From Gammaproteobacteria bacterium (GTDB taxonomy: Bacteria > Pseudomonadota > Gammaproteobacteria > Steroidobacterales > Woeseiaceae), in NCBI GenBank assembly GCA_009937505.1, contig JAACFJ010000002.1, forward strand, positions 1 to 43,068: a stretch of 43,068 nt of DNA, read 5' to 3'. This document shows positions 1 to 9,162 of the stretch, one piece after another; the stretch's first letter is position 1; each line of letters begins with the position of its first letter. Position numbers and translations under genes: made by a program. The notes beneath the pieces were generated by a model. It was not told the origin of the DNA. It saw nothing but the letters and a program-made list of their open reading frames with translations, and did not search any database.

Positions 1-212
1 TGGCAGTCGATGAGGGCGGGGGTAAGCCATCGACCCGCCAGGGAACAGGTCTCTGCAGCAGCCCGGTCAGGCAGGTCGGTGGCAGGGCCGATCCAGTCGA
101 TTATTCCGCCGGCAATCCCGATCGCGCCCGCATCGACCGTGCCGTAATCCGGCGCGCCCTGCCGCATCGTGGCGATGCGGGCGTCTGTCAGCAGTAAATC
201 CCAGTCGGCCAT
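1..212 (-). CDS. hutI: Imidazolonepropionase HutI, N-terminal part (cut by window edge)
   Basis: Third enzyme of histidine breakdown: it opens imidazolone propionate to N-formimino-L-glutamate, using a metal in an amidohydrolase fold in the cytoplasm. Only about 70 codons are visible. The start MADWDLLLTDARIATM and the segment LAGRWLTPALIDC are typical of the HutI N-terminus, where the family's first metal-binding histidines follow directly; the window ends there. The ATG at 212 has a GGAGAG ribosome site four bases upstream. The gene is divergent from hutF, and the shared 68-base gap carries a HutC-type operator. The context of a full hut cluster makes the assignment firm although the catalytic region is not seen. 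Confidence 0.88.
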   Translation of the reverse strand, partial: MADWDLLLTDARIATMRQGAPDYGTVDAGAIGIAGGIIDWIGPATDLPDRAAAETCSLAGRWLTPALIDC

Positions 213-254
213 CAGTCTCTCCGCAATTGCAAAGCAACCTAGCATGGACTAGCC

Positions 255-264
255 TGTATATACA
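255..264. promoter_or_regulatory. HutC-type operator in the hutI/hutF divergent promoter
   Basis: The perfect palindrome TGTATATACA matches the GT-A-TA-T-AC core bound by HutC/GntR-family repressors. It lies 17 bases before the hutF ATG (281) and 43 bases before the hutI ATG (212). A weak promoter for hutF can be proposed: TTGCAA at 227-232, a 17-base spacer and TAGCCT at 250-255. The operator would then overlap its -10 end. The HutC repressor is encoded just downstream (1636-2403), and urocanate is the known inducer in this family. Site recognition is by motif and context only. Confidence 0.65.
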
Positions 265-280
265 ACTTGACGGTACACCG

Positions 281-1639
281 ATGACCTCACTTTTTGCCAG
301 AAAAGCGCTGCTGCCCGACGGCTGGGCCGATGACGTCCTGCTGCGGATAACGGACGGCATGATCGACGACGTTTTGCCGGGAGCGACGCCCGACGACTCG
401 ACGGTTGCGACGGGCTGCATCATCCCCGGCCTTTGCAACGCCCACAGCCACGCATTCCAGCGGGCCCTGGCCGGGCGCACGGAAGAGCGTTCGCCGGCGG
501 GCCGCGACAGCTTCTGGACCTGGCGCGAGCGCATGTACGAGCTCGCGGCAACGCTCGATCCCGACCTGCTGCGCGCCATCGCCTGCCAGGCCTATACCGA
601 GATGCTGCAGAGCGGCTATACGACCGTCGCCGAATTCCACTACCTGCATCGCGATCCAGCCACGCGTTCAGCCGGTATGCACATGTTCGAAGCGCTTGCG
701 GATGCCGCGTCGCAAACGGGTATTCGCCTCACTTACGTCCCCGTGCTTTACGAGCGAGCCAGCTTTCATGCGCCCAAGCCCGAGGGGCCGCAGGAACTGT
801 TCGCGCTGTCGCTCGAACAGTTTCTCGAACATCACGAGGAGGCGACGCGCAGGCAATCGGAAAAACTCAGCGTCGGCATCGGCGCACACAGTCTGCGCGC
901 CGTCAGCGCCTCGTCGCTGCTGTCGATTGCCGACGCGGGCCGGGAAGCCGGTGGACCCGTTCACCTGCACATCGCGGAACAGCAACGCGAAGTCGACCAG
1001 TGCCTGGCCGCCTACGAGCGCCGCCCGGTGCGCTGGCTGCTGGAAAACGTGGGCATCGATGAACAGTGGTGCCTGGTGCACGCGACGCACATGGACGCCG
1101 ACGAAACCAGGAGCCTCGCCGGTACCGGTGCCGTCGTCTGCGTGTGCCCGAGCACGGAGGCGAATCTCGGTGACGGCCTGTTTCCGCTCGCGGATTACCT
1201 GGCTGCCGGAGGCAAGCTGGCCATCGGCTCGGACAGCCATATCTCGATCAATCCGTTCGAAGAGCTGCGCTGGCTCGAATACGGGCAGCGCCTGGCGACG
1301 CGGAGCCGCAACATCACGTCGTTCCGCAGCGCCCACGTCGGTCGCGAGCTGTTCGAACGCGCCGTCGAGGGTGGCGCGCAGGCGAGTGGCCAGACGATCG
1401 CAGGACTGTGCAGCGGTGCCCCGGCGGATCTTGTCGCGCTCTACGACGACGACCCGATGCTGACGGGCCACGGCGACGAATCGCGCCTGGACGCGCTGGT
1501 GTTCTCCGGCTACCGGCTGCCGATCGAGGGCGTGATGGTGCATGGCGAATGGCTGGTCGCAGACGGCGAACACAGCTCCGGCGCAGCCACGCGCGATGCT
1601 TTTCGTGCGGCCGTCGCCGCCGTCGGAGCGAATCGATGA
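281..1639 (+). CDS. hutF: Formimidoylglutamate deiminase HutF
   Basis: Converts N-formimino-L-glutamate to N-formyl-L-glutamate and ammonia, the step that defines the five-enzyme hut pathway. The 452-residue product is an amidohydrolase. The HxH metal pair is in NAHSHAFQRALAGRTEE (H55, H57), a further metal histidine is likely in HLHIAEQ, and the late aspartate lies in GSDSHISINPFEELRWLE. These strings are characteristic of HutF rather than HutI or guanine deaminase. An upstream in-frame start at 227 is possible, but it would cover the promoter and operator, and 281 begins at the family's usual N-terminus. The stop overlaps the hutC start (ATGA), so translation is probably coupled. Confidence 0.93.
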   Translation: MTSLFARKALLPDGWADDVLLRITDGMIDDVLPGATPDDSTVATGCIIPGLCNAHSHAFQRALAGRTEERSPAGRDSFWTWRERMYELAATLDPDLLRAIACQAYTEMLQSGYTTVAEFHYLHRDPATRSAGMHMFEALADAASQTGIRLTYVPVLYERASFHAPKPEGPQELFALSLEQFLEHHEEATRRQSEKLSVGIGAHSLRAVSASSLLSIADAGREAGGPVHLHIAEQQREVDQCLAAYERRPVRWLLENVGIDEQWCLVHATHMDADETRSLAGTGAVVCVCPSTEANLGDGLFPLADYLAAGGKLAIGSDSHISINPFEELRWLEYGQRLATRSRNITSFRSAHVGRELFERAVEGGAQASGQTIAGLCSGAPADLVALYDDDPMLTGHGDESRLDALVFSGYRLPIEGVMVHGEWLVADGEHSSGAATRDAFRAAVAAVGANR

Positions 1640-2403
1640 GCGACAACAATAAACCGCGCTACCAGCAGCTCAAGGATCTGATCATCACGCAGATCTCGTC
1701 GGGTGAACTGGCGCCGCATGACCGGGTGCCGTCGGAAAACGAACTCGTCGAGCGGATGAGCGTATCCCGCATGACGGCAAATCGTGCGCTCCGCGAACTC
1801 ACCGACGAGGGCTACGTCGAGCGCATCGCCGGCCGCGGCACTTTCGTATCTGATTTTCGATCGCGGTCGCACATGCTCGAGGTGCACAACATCGCTGACG
1901 AGATTGCGCAGCGGGGCCACCGCCACACCTGTGACGTGCTGCGGAATTCGCGGCAGCATGCACGGGGCGAGATCGCAAGGGCACTGGACGTCGAGCAGGG
2001 CAGCGACGTATTTCACCTGTTGCTCGTGCATTTCGAAAACGGCGTGCCGATACAGGTGGAGGATCGCCACGTTCTGGCGGAATTTGCCCCCGGGTGCGCC
2101 GAGCAGGACTTCAGCTCGGTCACGCCCAGCGCCTACCTGACCTCGATCGCTCCGCTGCAAGAGGCCGAGCAGATCGTGCGCGCGCAGCTGCCGAACGCGG
2201 CGGTTCGCCGGCACCTGCAGATGCCGGAAAACGAGCCTTGCCTGGTGGTCATGCGCCGTACCTGGGCGCACGGCCGACCCGTCACGTTCGCGAGATTGCA
2301 TCACCCGGGCAGCCGTTATGAGCTTACCGGGCACTACACACCCCCTGGAACATCGAAGTCGGCGTCGGGCGACGTCGTGCAACTGGAGAAACTACAGCGA
2401 TGA
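1636..2403 (+). CDS. hutC: Histidine utilisation repressor HutC (GntR family)
   Basis: Urocanate-responsive repressor of the hut genes. The 255-residue protein has an N-terminal GntR winged helix-turn-helix (about 8-75: [37 protein letters not shown], then GRGTFVSDF). A C-terminal UTRA ligand domain follows, with [19 protein letters not shown] and QVEDRHVL. The ATG at 1636 overlaps the hutF stop, and the gene's own stop overlaps the hutU start at 2400. It is therefore co-transcribed with the enzymes it controls, giving autoregulation through the site at 255-264. The operator fit and the operon position support HutC over other GntR proteins. Confidence 0.92.
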   Translation: MSDNNKPRYQQLKDLIITQISSGELAPHDRVPSENELVERMSVSRMTANRALRELTDEGYVERIAGRGTFVSDFRSRSHMLEVHNIADEIAQRGHRHTCDVLRNSRQHARGEIARALDVEQGSDVFHLLLVHFENGVPIQVEDRHVLAEFAPGCAEQDFSSVTPSAYLTSIAPLQEAEQIVRAQLPNAAVRRHLQMPENEPCLVVMRRTWAHGRPVTFARLHHPGSRYELTGHYTPPGTSKSASGDVVQLEKLQR

Positions 2404-4070
2404 ACAAACCCCGAGTCATCAGGGCGCCGGTCGGCACAGAGCTTTCCGCGAAGAGCTGGCTCACCGAGGCGCCGCTGCGCATGATCATGAACAATCTCGA
2501 TCCCGACGTTGCCGAGCGGCCGCAGGACCTGGTGGTGTACGGCGGCATCGGCAAGGCTGCCCGAAACTGGGAGTGCTTCGACGCCATCGTCGAATGCCTC
2601 AGGGAACTCGGTGAAGAGGAAACCCTGCTCGTGCAGTCCGGCAAACCGGTCGGCGTTTTCCGAACGCACGCTGATGCGCCCCGCGTGCTGATAGCCAACT
2701 CGAACCTCGTGCCGGCCTGGGCCAACTGGGAGCACTTCCGCGAACTGGACCGGAAGGGGCTGATGATGTTCGGCCAGATGACGGCCGGGTCGTGGATCTA
2801 CATCGGGAGCCAGGGCATTGTTCAGGGCACCTACGAGACCTTCGTCGAAATGGGGCGCCAGCACTACGGCGGCGACCTGTCGGGCCGCTGGATACTGACC
2901 GCGGGGCTCGGCGGTATGGGCGGCGCACAACCGCTCGCGGCAACCATGGCCGGCGCGTCGATGCTCGCGATCGAGTGCCAGGCCGATCGCATCGAGAAAC
3001 GGATTGAAACGGGCTATCTCGATACGAAAACCGACGACGTGGACGATGCGCTGAAAATGATCGACAAGGCGGTGACCGACAGGAAGCCGTTGTCGGTCGG
3101 TCTGCTGGGCAATGCGGCCGAGATCCTTCCCGAACTCGTGAAGCGCGGCATCCAGCCCGACGCCGTTACCGACCAGACCTCCGCACACGACCCCGCCAAT
3201 GGCTACCTGCCGCTCGGCTGGACGGTCGAGGAATGGTTCGAACGTCGCGAGTCGGATCCCGACGCGGTGGTCGCTGCGGCTGTCGAGTCGATGGCCGTTC
3301 ACGTGCGCGCCATGCTCGCGTTTCATGAAGCCGGCGTGCCGACTTTCGATTACGGCAACAACATCCGCCAGGTCGCGCTGGACCAGGGCGTTGACAATGC
3401 CTTCGACTTCCCGGGATTCGTCCCCGCGTACGTGCGCCCGCTGTTTTGCCGCGGCGTTGGTCCGTTCCGCTGGGCGGCGCTGTCGGGTGACCCAGAGGAT
3501 ATCTATCGCACCGACGCCAAGGTGAAGGAGCTGATCCCGGACGACGAGCATCTCCACCAGTGGCTGGACGCTGCCCGCGAGCAAATTCATTTCCAGGGGC
3601 TGCCGGCGCGCATCTGCTGGGTGGGCCTCGGCGAGCGTGACCGGCTCGGTCTGGCGTTCAACGAGATGGTGCGCAACGGTGAACTCAAGGCACCCGTTGT
3701 CATCGGCCGCGACCATCTCGACAGCGGTTCGGTTGCGAGCCCGAATCGTGAAACCGAAGCGATGCGGGACGGCTCTGACGCAGTATCCGACTGGCCTTTG
3801 CTGAATGCGCTGCTGAATACGGCGAGCGGGGCAACCTGGGTATCCATTCACCACGGCGGCGGAGTAGGCATGGGCTATGCGCAGCACGCGGGTCTCGTGA
3901 TCGTCTGCGACGGCAGCAAAGAGGCGGATCGTCGTATTGCGCGCGTACTGTGGAACGATCCGGGCACCGGCGTAATGCGTCATGCCGACGCGGGTTATCC
4001 GGAGGCAATCGAATGTGCGAAGGAGCACGGCCTGAACCTGCCGATGGTGGGCCGGGAGGATCTGCCATGA
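2400..4070 (+). CDS. hutU: Urocanate hydratase HutU
   Basis: NAD-dependent hydration of urocanate to imidazolone propionate, the second step of histidine degradation, in the cytoplasm. The 556-residue length is normal for the family. Diagnostic strings are [16 protein letters not shown] near the start, the glycine-rich NAD region [43 protein letters not shown], and [19 protein letters not shown] near the C-terminus, with [15 protein letters not shown] following. Its start overlaps the hutC stop and its stop overlaps the hutH start, both as ATGA. Nothing is missing or broken. Confidence 0.97.
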   Translation: MNKPRVIRAPVGTELSAKSWLTEAPLRMIMNNLDPDVAERPQDLVVYGGIGKAARNWECFDAIVECLRELGEEETLLVQSGKPVGVFRTHADAPRVLIANSNLVPAWANWEHFRELDRKGLMMFGQMTAGSWIYIGSQGIVQGTYETFVEMGRQHYGGDLSGRWILTAGLGGMGGAQPLAATMAGASMLAIECQADRIEKRIETGYLDTKTDDVDDALKMIDKAVTDRKPLSVGLLGNAAEILPELVKRGIQPDAVTDQTSAHDPANGYLPLGWTVEEWFERRESDPDAVVAAAVESMAVHVRAMLAFHEAGVPTFDYGNNIRQVALDQGVDNAFDFPGFVPAYVRPLFCRGVGPFRWAALSGDPEDIYRTDAKVKELIPDDEHLHQWLDAAREQIHFQGLPARICWVGLGERDRLGLAFNEMVRNGELKAPVVIGRDHLDSGSVASPNRETEAMRDGSDAVSDWPLLNALLNTASGATWVSIHHGGGVGMGYAQHAGLVIVCDGSKEADRRIARVLWNDPGTGVMRHADAGYPEAIECAKEHGLNLPMVGREDLP

Positions 4071-5596
4071 AACTCGTCGTCGACAAGCAGCTCATCACGC
4101 TCGCGGAGCTTCGCGAGGCCTGGGGCGGTCCTGTCGAAGTCACTCTTGGTATCGACGCCCGGCGCTCTATTGCGGAGTCGAGCGAGTACATCGGTGACGT
4201 CGTCGCTAGCGGCGCGGAGATCTACGGGGTCAACACCGGTTTCGGCCAGCTCGCCCGGGTACACATCAGCGACGACGAACTCGTGAAGCTGCAGGAAAAT
4301 CTCGTGTGCTCGCACGCGGTCGGCGTCGGTGAAGACCTCGATGACGACATCGTGCGCCTGATCATGCTCATGAAGGTGATCGCGCTGGCCGAAGGTTTCT
4401 CGGGCGTGCGGCTCGAGCTGGTCGACGCGCTGTGTGCGCTCATTAACCACAACGTGTATCCGCGGATTCCGGCCAAAGGCTCGGTGGGCGCGTCAGGCGA
4501 TCTCGCGCCACTCGCGCACATGGCGAGCGCGCTCATCGGCGTCGGCGAGGCGAGAGTGAATGGCGAGCTGGTGGGCGCGAAAGAGGCGCTTGCGCATGCG
4601 GGCATCGAACCGATCCGGCTGGCGCCGAAAGAAGGGCTCGCGCTGCTCAATGGCACCCAGGTGTCGACGGCGCTCGCGCTCGCCGCGGTATTTCGCTGCG
4701 AGAACCTGCTTGCGGCGGCGCTTGCCGCCGGCGCCATGTCTGCCGACGCGGTGAAGGGCAGCGACACACCGTTTGACCGCCGCATACACAGCGTGCGCGG
4801 GCACGGCGGGCAGACCGCCGTGGCTGGCGTGTTGCGGCAGCTCATGAGCGACAGCGAGATTCGTGCATCGCACCTGGGCTGCGACCACATCCAGGACCCC
4901 TACTCGATACGCTGCCAGCCGCAGGTAATCGGTGCGTGCCTCGATGTTTTGCGGCACGTATGCACCGTACTGGAAGTCGAGGCCAACGCGGTCACTGACA
5001 ACCCGCTGGTTTTTACCGAGTCGCATACGGTGCTCTCGGGGGGCAATTTCCACGCGGAGCCGGTCGCGTTCGCTGCTGACTACCTGGCGCTGGCGATCGC
5101 CGAAATCGGCGCGCTGTCGGAGCGCCGGATCGCCTTGCTCGTGGACGAGCACATGAGCGGCCTGCCGGCGTTTCTCGTGGAAGAGGGCGGCCTGAACAGC
5201 GGCTTCATGATGGTGCAGGTAACTGCCGCCGCGCTCGCGTCGGAAAACAAGTCACTTGCGCATCCCGCGAGTGTCGACAGCATCCCGACGTCGGCGAACC
5301 AGGAGGATCATGTCAGCATGGCGACTTTTGCGGCGTATCGCCTGCACACGATGCTGGCGAACAGTGACAACATCGTTGCGATAGAACTGTTGGCGGCGGC
5401 GCAGGGCATCGAATTCCACCGGCCGAAAAAGAGCTCTCCCGCGATCGAAAAAACGATCGCGGCCGTGCGCAGCGTTTCCCGGGTTTACGACGAAGACAGG
5501 TCATTGTCTCGCGATATCGCACGGCTCGCGGCGATGATCGATTCGGGTGAGTTCTGTGAACATGCGGCATCGGTGTTGCCGAGCCTGGGAGCATGA
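4067..5596 (+). CDS. hutH: Histidine ammonia-lyase HutH
   Basis: First step of histidine catabolism: removal of ammonia from L-histidine to give trans-urocanate. The 509-residue protein carries the conserved [15 protein letters not shown]. Its A142-S143-G144 triad cyclises to the electrophilic MIO cofactor. Other family strings are [11 protein letters not shown] near residue 55, [27 protein letters not shown] and AVTDNPLVF. The start ATG at 4067 overlaps the hutU stop and the stop overlaps hutG (ATGA each side). The product urocanate is both substrate for HutU and the expected inducer at HutC. Confidence 0.97.
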   Translation: MKLVVDKQLITLAELREAWGGPVEVTLGIDARRSIAESSEYIGDVVASGAEIYGVNTGFGQLARVHISDDELVKLQENLVCSHAVGVGEDLDDDIVRLIMLMKVIALAEGFSGVRLELVDALCALINHNVYPRIPAKGSVGASGDLAPLAHMASALIGVGEARVNGELVGAKEALAHAGIEPIRLAPKEGLALLNGTQVSTALALAAVFRCENLLAAALAAGAMSADAVKGSDTPFDRRIHSVRGHGGQTAVAGVLRQLMSDSEIRASHLGCDHIQDPYSIRCQPQVIGACLDVLRHVCTVLEVEANAVTDNPLVFTESHTVLSGGNFHAEPVAFAADYLALAIAEIGALSERRIALLVDEHMSGLPAFLVEEGGLNSGFMMVQVTAAALASENKSLAHPASVDSIPTSANQEDHVSMATFAAYRLHTMLANSDNIVAIELLAAAQGIEFHRPKKSSPAIEKTIAAVRSVSRVYDEDRSLSRDIARLAAMIDSGEFCEHAASVLPSLGA

Positions 5597-6384
5597 GCGA
5601 CGTATACGCGTTCTCGCAAGGTGATTCGCCGCTGCTGATCAGCGTGCCGCATGACGGCCGGCTGATCCCGGATGCGCAGCGCGCCCGCATGACGGAAGCC
5701 GGCCTTGCGATTCCGGATACCGATTGGCACGTTGCCGAGCTTTACGGCTTCGCCCGTGATCTCGGGGCATCACTCCTCGTGGCGCAGTATTCACGCTACG
5801 TCGTGGACCTCAATCGTCCACCGGACGACGGCTCGTTGTACGACGGCCAGGTCGCGACGGGGCTTTGTCCACAGCACACATTCTCGGGCGATTCCATTTA
5901 CTGTGACGACGCGCCCGTCACGGCGGCGGAGACCGCCGAGCGCGCAGAGTGCTACTGGCGCCCCTACCACGAACGGCTGTCGCGCGTGCTTGATGAGCTG
6001 CGAGCGCGCCACGGCTATGCGCTGCTGTGGGATGCCCATTCGATCCCCAGCCGGGTGCCGCGGCTATTCGACGGCGAGCTGCCGGTGCTCAACCTGGGCA
6101 ATTTCGACGGCCGGAGCTGCGATGCTGCCGTCGCCGACGAACTCTACCGGTGCGCATCTGCAAGCCCATACAGCGCCATATTGAACGGCCGCTTCAAAGG
6201 TGGCCACATCACCCGTCACTACGGCAATCCGGGCAACGGCGTACAGGCCGTGCAGCTCGAGCTCGCGCAACGCGCCTACATGGACGAGGCAACGCTGGAC
6301 TTCGACGCTGGTCTCGCGGACCGCCTGCGCGGCACGCTTGGGGCGTTGCTTGGGGTATTCACCCGGACCGCCGCCGTTCAGTGA
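5593..6384 (+). CDS. hutG: N-formylglutamate amidohydrolase HutG
   Basis: Hydrolyses N-formyl-L-glutamate to glutamate and formate, the last step of the route opened by HutF. The 263-residue protein shows the FGase family pattern: LLISVPHDGRLIP with a likely zinc histidine, DTDWHVAELY, YVVDLNRPPDDGSLYDGQ, LLWDAHSIPS, and GGHITRHYGNPGNGVQAVQLE near the C-terminus. The pairing with hutF is expected, since this enzyme type needs formylglutamate rather than formiminoglutamate. It is the last hut gene. No transporter or regulator follows it, and only a hairpin without a T tract (6437-6454) lies before the next gene. Confidence 0.94.
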   Translation: MSDVYAFSQGDSPLLISVPHDGRLIPDAQRARMTEAGLAIPDTDWHVAELYGFARDLGASLLVAQYSRYVVDLNRPPDDGSLYDGQVATGLCPQHTFSGDSIYCDDAPVTAAETAERAECYWRPYHERLSRVLDELRARHGYALLWDAHSIPSRVPRLFDGELPVLNLGNFDGRSCDAAVADELYRCASASPYSAILNGRFKGGHITRHYGNPGNGVQAVQLELAQRAYMDEATLDFDAGLADRLRGTLGALLGVFTRTAAVQ

Positions 6385-6476
6385 GAATTCATGTCGAAGC
6401 GAGTAAAATGCGCAGCTTACGAAGACTTCATTCACCACCGGCAAGCCTGCCGGTAGTTCAATTCAAGGACAGGACT

Positions 6477-7028
6477 ATGACCAGACTCATCAAGCTCGTG
6501 ATCGCGTTCGGCCTTCTTGGTGCGATGAGCGCATCACCTACGGCGATGGCCGCGTCGGCCGCGGAAATCGACGTCCGCGTCAAGGAAACCATCGAGGAGT
6601 TCAAGAAGAACGTCAATGGCGCCGAGGTGTTCCTGCAGCAAGCCTCCGGTTACCTCGTGTTCCCGAAAGTTTACAAGGTTGGTGTCGGTATCGGCGGCGA
6701 GACCGGTGAAGGCGCATTGCTTATCGGTAAAGGGGTGGTCGATTATTACCGCACGTCGAGCGGATCGATCGGCTTTCAGCTCGGCGCACAAGCGCGGTCG
6801 ATCGTCATCGTGTTCATGACCGAGGAGTCGCTGAACAAGTTCCGCAACAGCGAAGGCTGGAAGGTTGGCATCGACGGCTCGGTTGCGCTGATCGATCTTG
6901 GCGCGGGCAAGACGATCGACTCGAAGAACATCAAGGATCCCGTCGTCGGGTTCATTTTCGGTTCCAAGGGGCTGATGTACAACCTGACGCTCGAAGGTAC
7001 GAAGATCCACAAACTTGACAAGAGCTGA
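6477..7028 (+). CDS. SYLF (YSC84-type) lipid-binding-domain protein, exported
   Basis: A 183-residue protein with a clear N-terminal signal sequence (about residues 1-26, ending near TAMA-A) and one SYLF/YSC84 domain. Visible domain strings are GYLVFPKVYKVGVGIGGETG, GEGALLIGKGVVDYYRTSSG, FQLGAQARSIVIVFMTEE and FRNSEGWKVGIDGSVAL, ending in the KGLMYNLTLEGTKI strand. The family binds phosphoinositides in eukaryotes; the bacterial role is largely unknown, probably in the periplasm or at the outer membrane. The ATG at 6477 follows AAGGACAGG. A possible -10 (TAAAAT, 6404-6409) lies upstream, but no good -35 is seen. The next gene overlaps its end by 14 bases. Confidence 0.85.
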   Translation: MTRLIKLVIAFGLLGAMSASPTAMAASAAEIDVRVKETIEEFKKNVNGAEVFLQQASGYLVFPKVYKVGVGIGGETGEGALLIGKGVVDYYRTSSGSIGFQLGAQARSIVIVFMTEESLNKFRNSEGWKVGIDGSVALIDLGAGKTIDSKNIKDPVVGFIFGSKGLMYNLTLEGTKIHKLDKS

Positions 7029-7512
7029 CCGAAAAAAACCGCCGCCCGGACCGCGGAAGTCGGTCGGGCGGCGAGTCGGCGAGAATCTTCGGGCGGCCGG
7101 GGAGCTCGGCCGTGAAGCCGTGGCGCGGCCCGGAGGATTGCCGGACAAGGCGCACGGCTGGTTTCGTTCCTGGTTTCGCAAGGTATGGAAGGTTCGCGGC
7201 GGCGGTCTCTATGCCGTCGGTTTCGCATTGGCCTTCCTCTTTTTCGAGATTCGCGAGGCTGTGGTCGAAGACATTCCCCAGTTCGTCGCGATGAACAACA
7301 TCCTGAGTTCGGAGCTCATCGGGTTCGGCATTCAGTTCCTCGTCGACACGCTGATAAATTTCGTTCGTGCGCTGCTCTGGCCCATGTACGTCGTCATGTT
7401 GTGGCCGCCGGCAGGCGCCATCGCGCTGGCCGCCGCGTTCATCCTGTTTCCCCGCTACCTGAAAAAGCCCATCGAGAGCTGGCTGTTCCAGGACGCTGAC
7501 GCGGATTCATAA
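7015..7512 (+). CDS. Small membrane protein of unknown function
   Basis: Unrecognised 165-residue protein. It has a basic, proline-rich N-terminus (RKKPPPGPRKSVGRR) and an amphipathic basic stretch around residues 47-60. There are two or three hydrophobic segments: about 64-79 (GGLYAVGFALAFLFFEI), possibly 101-117, and about 120-146 (LWPMYVVMLWPPAGAIALAA). The start is uncertain. The TTG at 7015 overlaps the SYLF gene, and later GTG (7117) or TTG (7138) codons are also possible. Codon use looks coding throughout, and the tight overlap suggests co-transcription with the SYLF gene. It ends 13 bases before hairpin element A. No function is proposed. Confidence 0.6.
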   Translation: MTRADRKKPPPGPRKSVGRRVGENLRAAGELGREAVARPGGLPDKAHGWFRSWFRKVWKVRGGGLYAVGFALAFLFFEIREAVVEDIPQFVAMNNILSSELIGFGIQFLVDTLINFVRALLWPMYVVMLWPPAGAIALAAAFILFPRYLKKPIESWLFQDADADS

Positions 7513-7524
7513 GCTGCGCAGACC

Positions 7525-7598
7525 CCCGGGCATTTCTCTCCCTCATGGCTCGCTGCGCTTCGCTTGCTGCGCTCTACTTCGGTCGATAAACGCCCGGG
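7525..7598 (+). repeat. Hairpin element copy A (conserved loop, private arms)
   Basis: One of six related elements in this window. Arms CCCGGGC (7525-7531) and GCCCGGG (7592-7598) are complementary, with further pairing of the TTT / AAA just inside. The loop carries the family signature TCATGGCT ... TACTTC (7543-7580), with an altered middle compared with the other copies. It sits between two convergent genes (stops at 7512 and 7543). It overlaps the last 18 codons and stop of the peptidase gene on the minus strand, so the encoded tail DRSRAQQAKRSEP is repeat-derived. It may act as a shared 3'-end hairpin; no T tract follows it. Confidence 0.75.
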
Positions 7599-9006
7599 CG
7601 CCCGCATCCGAAGCCGACCGCGTAATCGCGTCGCGAACCGACGCGAGTTCGGCGTCATCGTGCAGCGCGACCCGGCCATCCTCGATATCGACGCCGAGGC
7701 GCCGGAACAGCGGCGCGATATCGGGAAATCCTTCCTTGTCGGCATATTGCTGGTATAGCGGCATAAAGACCGGTTCCTCGACCAGGCTGTCCAGCTTCCC
7801 GAACAGCTGCGGTCCGGTCCACCGATCGGCGGCCGGCAGGCAGCATCGCTGCAGCCGGTCGAGTACGTCGTCGAGTGACTCGCGGCCACCCGAGCGCTCG
7901 CGCAATTCGACGTCGGCCATCAGCGCGACTATGGCGCCGCTCCAGTAAATTTTCATCGTGGCCGCGCCCACACCGCGGCGGGACGCCTCATTCGCCGACA
8001 GTTCGGGTCGCGATTTCCTGCCACGCTCGAACCCCTCGTAGAGTTTTTGCCACGCGCGCTGCACCTCGTAGCGTCCCGCGCGCGCAAGCAGCACGTTCTG
8101 GTAGTACTGGGCGAACCCTTCCGAGATCCAGCGATGCGAAGACTGCAGGAACGGCAGCATCAGGTGGCTGAACTCGTGTGTCGCCGTCCAGTCGTCGTAG
8201 AAATCCTCGATGGGCCGGCGCTTGTCGATGAAGAGTTCTATGCTTTCTCCGCCGTCGCGAACGACCCGGCCGAACGGCACCGGCGAGTCGCTCCGCCAGC
8301 CGTTCTTGCCGACAGGCATCACGACAACATGCGCGCCGGGATTCGGGAATCGTCCATAGGCCAGGCTGACGTAACCGACAGTGTCCAGGATCCAGTCGAT
8401 GATCGCGTCGTCATCGACATTGCCCGGGGACCGCAAGAGCGCAATGCGCGGCATGCCTGCGGACGGCTCTTGATGGACATGTATGAAACGTCCGAACGCG
8501 GCGGGCGCTCGAGCGCTGCGTGGCGAAGGCGGTATCTCGTACGTGTGCTCGATATCCCCGACAGTTTGCCAGGGCACGGATACGTCGACACCGTCTCCGA
8601 GCAGGAAGCGTACGATGACGCGCGACTCCGCGGCTGTCCTTGGTTGCCACAGCCAGACGGCCGGAGACACGACGACGTTGTCCGGGTCCAGGCCCTCGTT
8701 GCGGCGCTCGGCCGCAGCGGCCCCGCGCAGGTCCACGACGTAGTCGATACAGGAGATGGAGGTTTGCGGCGACGTCAGTGTGCGGCCCCGCCTCTCGAGA
8801 GGCAGGCCCGTCTCGCAATCCGCCGCTTCGAGCAGAAACCGGCCGGCCGAACCGTGGCGCGCGCGGACAGACTGAACCGGGGACGCGAAACGGGCCGTGA
8901 CGCGCAGCGTGTCGAGGGCGGCATCGACGTGCACGGTGTAGTGGTGGGCCGCGGCGGCAGGCCCGGAAAACAACAGGGCAACAATACAAATGATAATCGT
9001 TCTCAA
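7543..9006 (-). CDS. Exported zinc metallopeptidase-like protein (gluzincin, M61-like)
   Basis: A 487-residue protein with a signal peptide and a zinc peptidase site: HEFSH (H277, E278, H281) followed by WISEGFAQYY, where E296 is the likely third ligand. This HExxH plus downstream Glu arrangement is the gluzincin pattern seen in M1 and M61 aminopeptidases. The rest of the chain is poorly recognised, so the substrate is unknown. I place the start at TTG 9006 because the product then begins MRTIIICIVALLFSGPAAAA, a well-formed signal peptide. A longer GTG start at 9069 adds 21 residues without signal character and has no ribosome site. A Fur-like box covers the proposed start. The C-terminal 18 residues are encoded by hairpin element A. 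Confidence 0.72.
   Translation of the reverse strand: MRTIIICIVALLFSGPAAAAHHYTVHVDAALDTLRVTARFASPVQSVRARHGSAGRFLLEAADCETGLPLERRGRTLTSPQTSISCIDYVVDLRGAAAAERRNEGLDPDNVVVSPAVWLWQPRTAAESRVIVRFLLGDGVDVSVPWQTVGDIEHTYEIPPSPRSARAPAAFGRFIHVHQEPSAGMPRIALLRSPGNVDDDAIIDWILDTVGYVSLAYGRFPNPGAHVVVMPVGKNGWRSDSPVPFGRVVRDGGESIELFIDKRRPIEDFYDDWTATHEFSHLMLPFLQSSHRWISEGFAQYYQNVLLARAGRYEVQRAWQKLYEGFERGRKSRPELSANEASRRGVGAATMKIYWSGAIVALMADVELRERSGGRESLDDVLDRLQRCCLPAADRWTGPQLFGKLDSLVEEPVFMPLYQQYADKEGFPDIAPLFRRLGVDIEDGRVALHDDAELASVRDAITRSASDAGARAFIDRSRAQQAKRSEP
8991..9005. promoter_or_regulatory. Fur-box-like site across the peptidase start codon
   Basis: TGATAATCGTTCTCA matches the 7-1-7 Fur consensus TGATAATCATTATCA at 13 of 15 positions; the left heptamer is perfect. 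On the minus strand it spans the proposed TTG start codon (9004-9006) and the first codons of the peptidase gene. It also lies about 157 bases upstream of the divergent HiPIP gene. Fur-Fe(II) binding here would block expression of the peptidase in iron-rich cells. The motif is partly constrained by coding for Ile-rich signal peptide residues, so chance is not excluded. Confidence 0.5.
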
Positions 9007-9162
9007 TTGAGTCTCATCAATAGGTGGACAATTGGTGTATCTCGTTATGCTGCCGTTCAGGTTCGGCACGTAGAATGCGGCGCTGACTTTATAACTGGTT
9101 TAGAATAGCGCTCGCTGGGCTCGTTCCGGCGCAAAACCAAAAAAAGTATCGAGGAGACTCCG

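Noticed and set aside
2334-4028. Long open frame on the minus strand opposite hutU (similar ones oppose lipA-sohB at 23584-25218 and the first GTPase gene at 31466-33157)
   Set aside because: The plus-strand genes are certain by family, the antisense products match no recognisable family, and long antisense frames are expected in GC-rich coding DNA.
6437-6454. Hairpin ACCGGCA-AGCC-TGCCGGT after hutG as a terminator
   Set aside because: The stem is good but no T tract follows, so an intrinsic terminator is not supported. It may be a leader hairpin of the SYLF gene.
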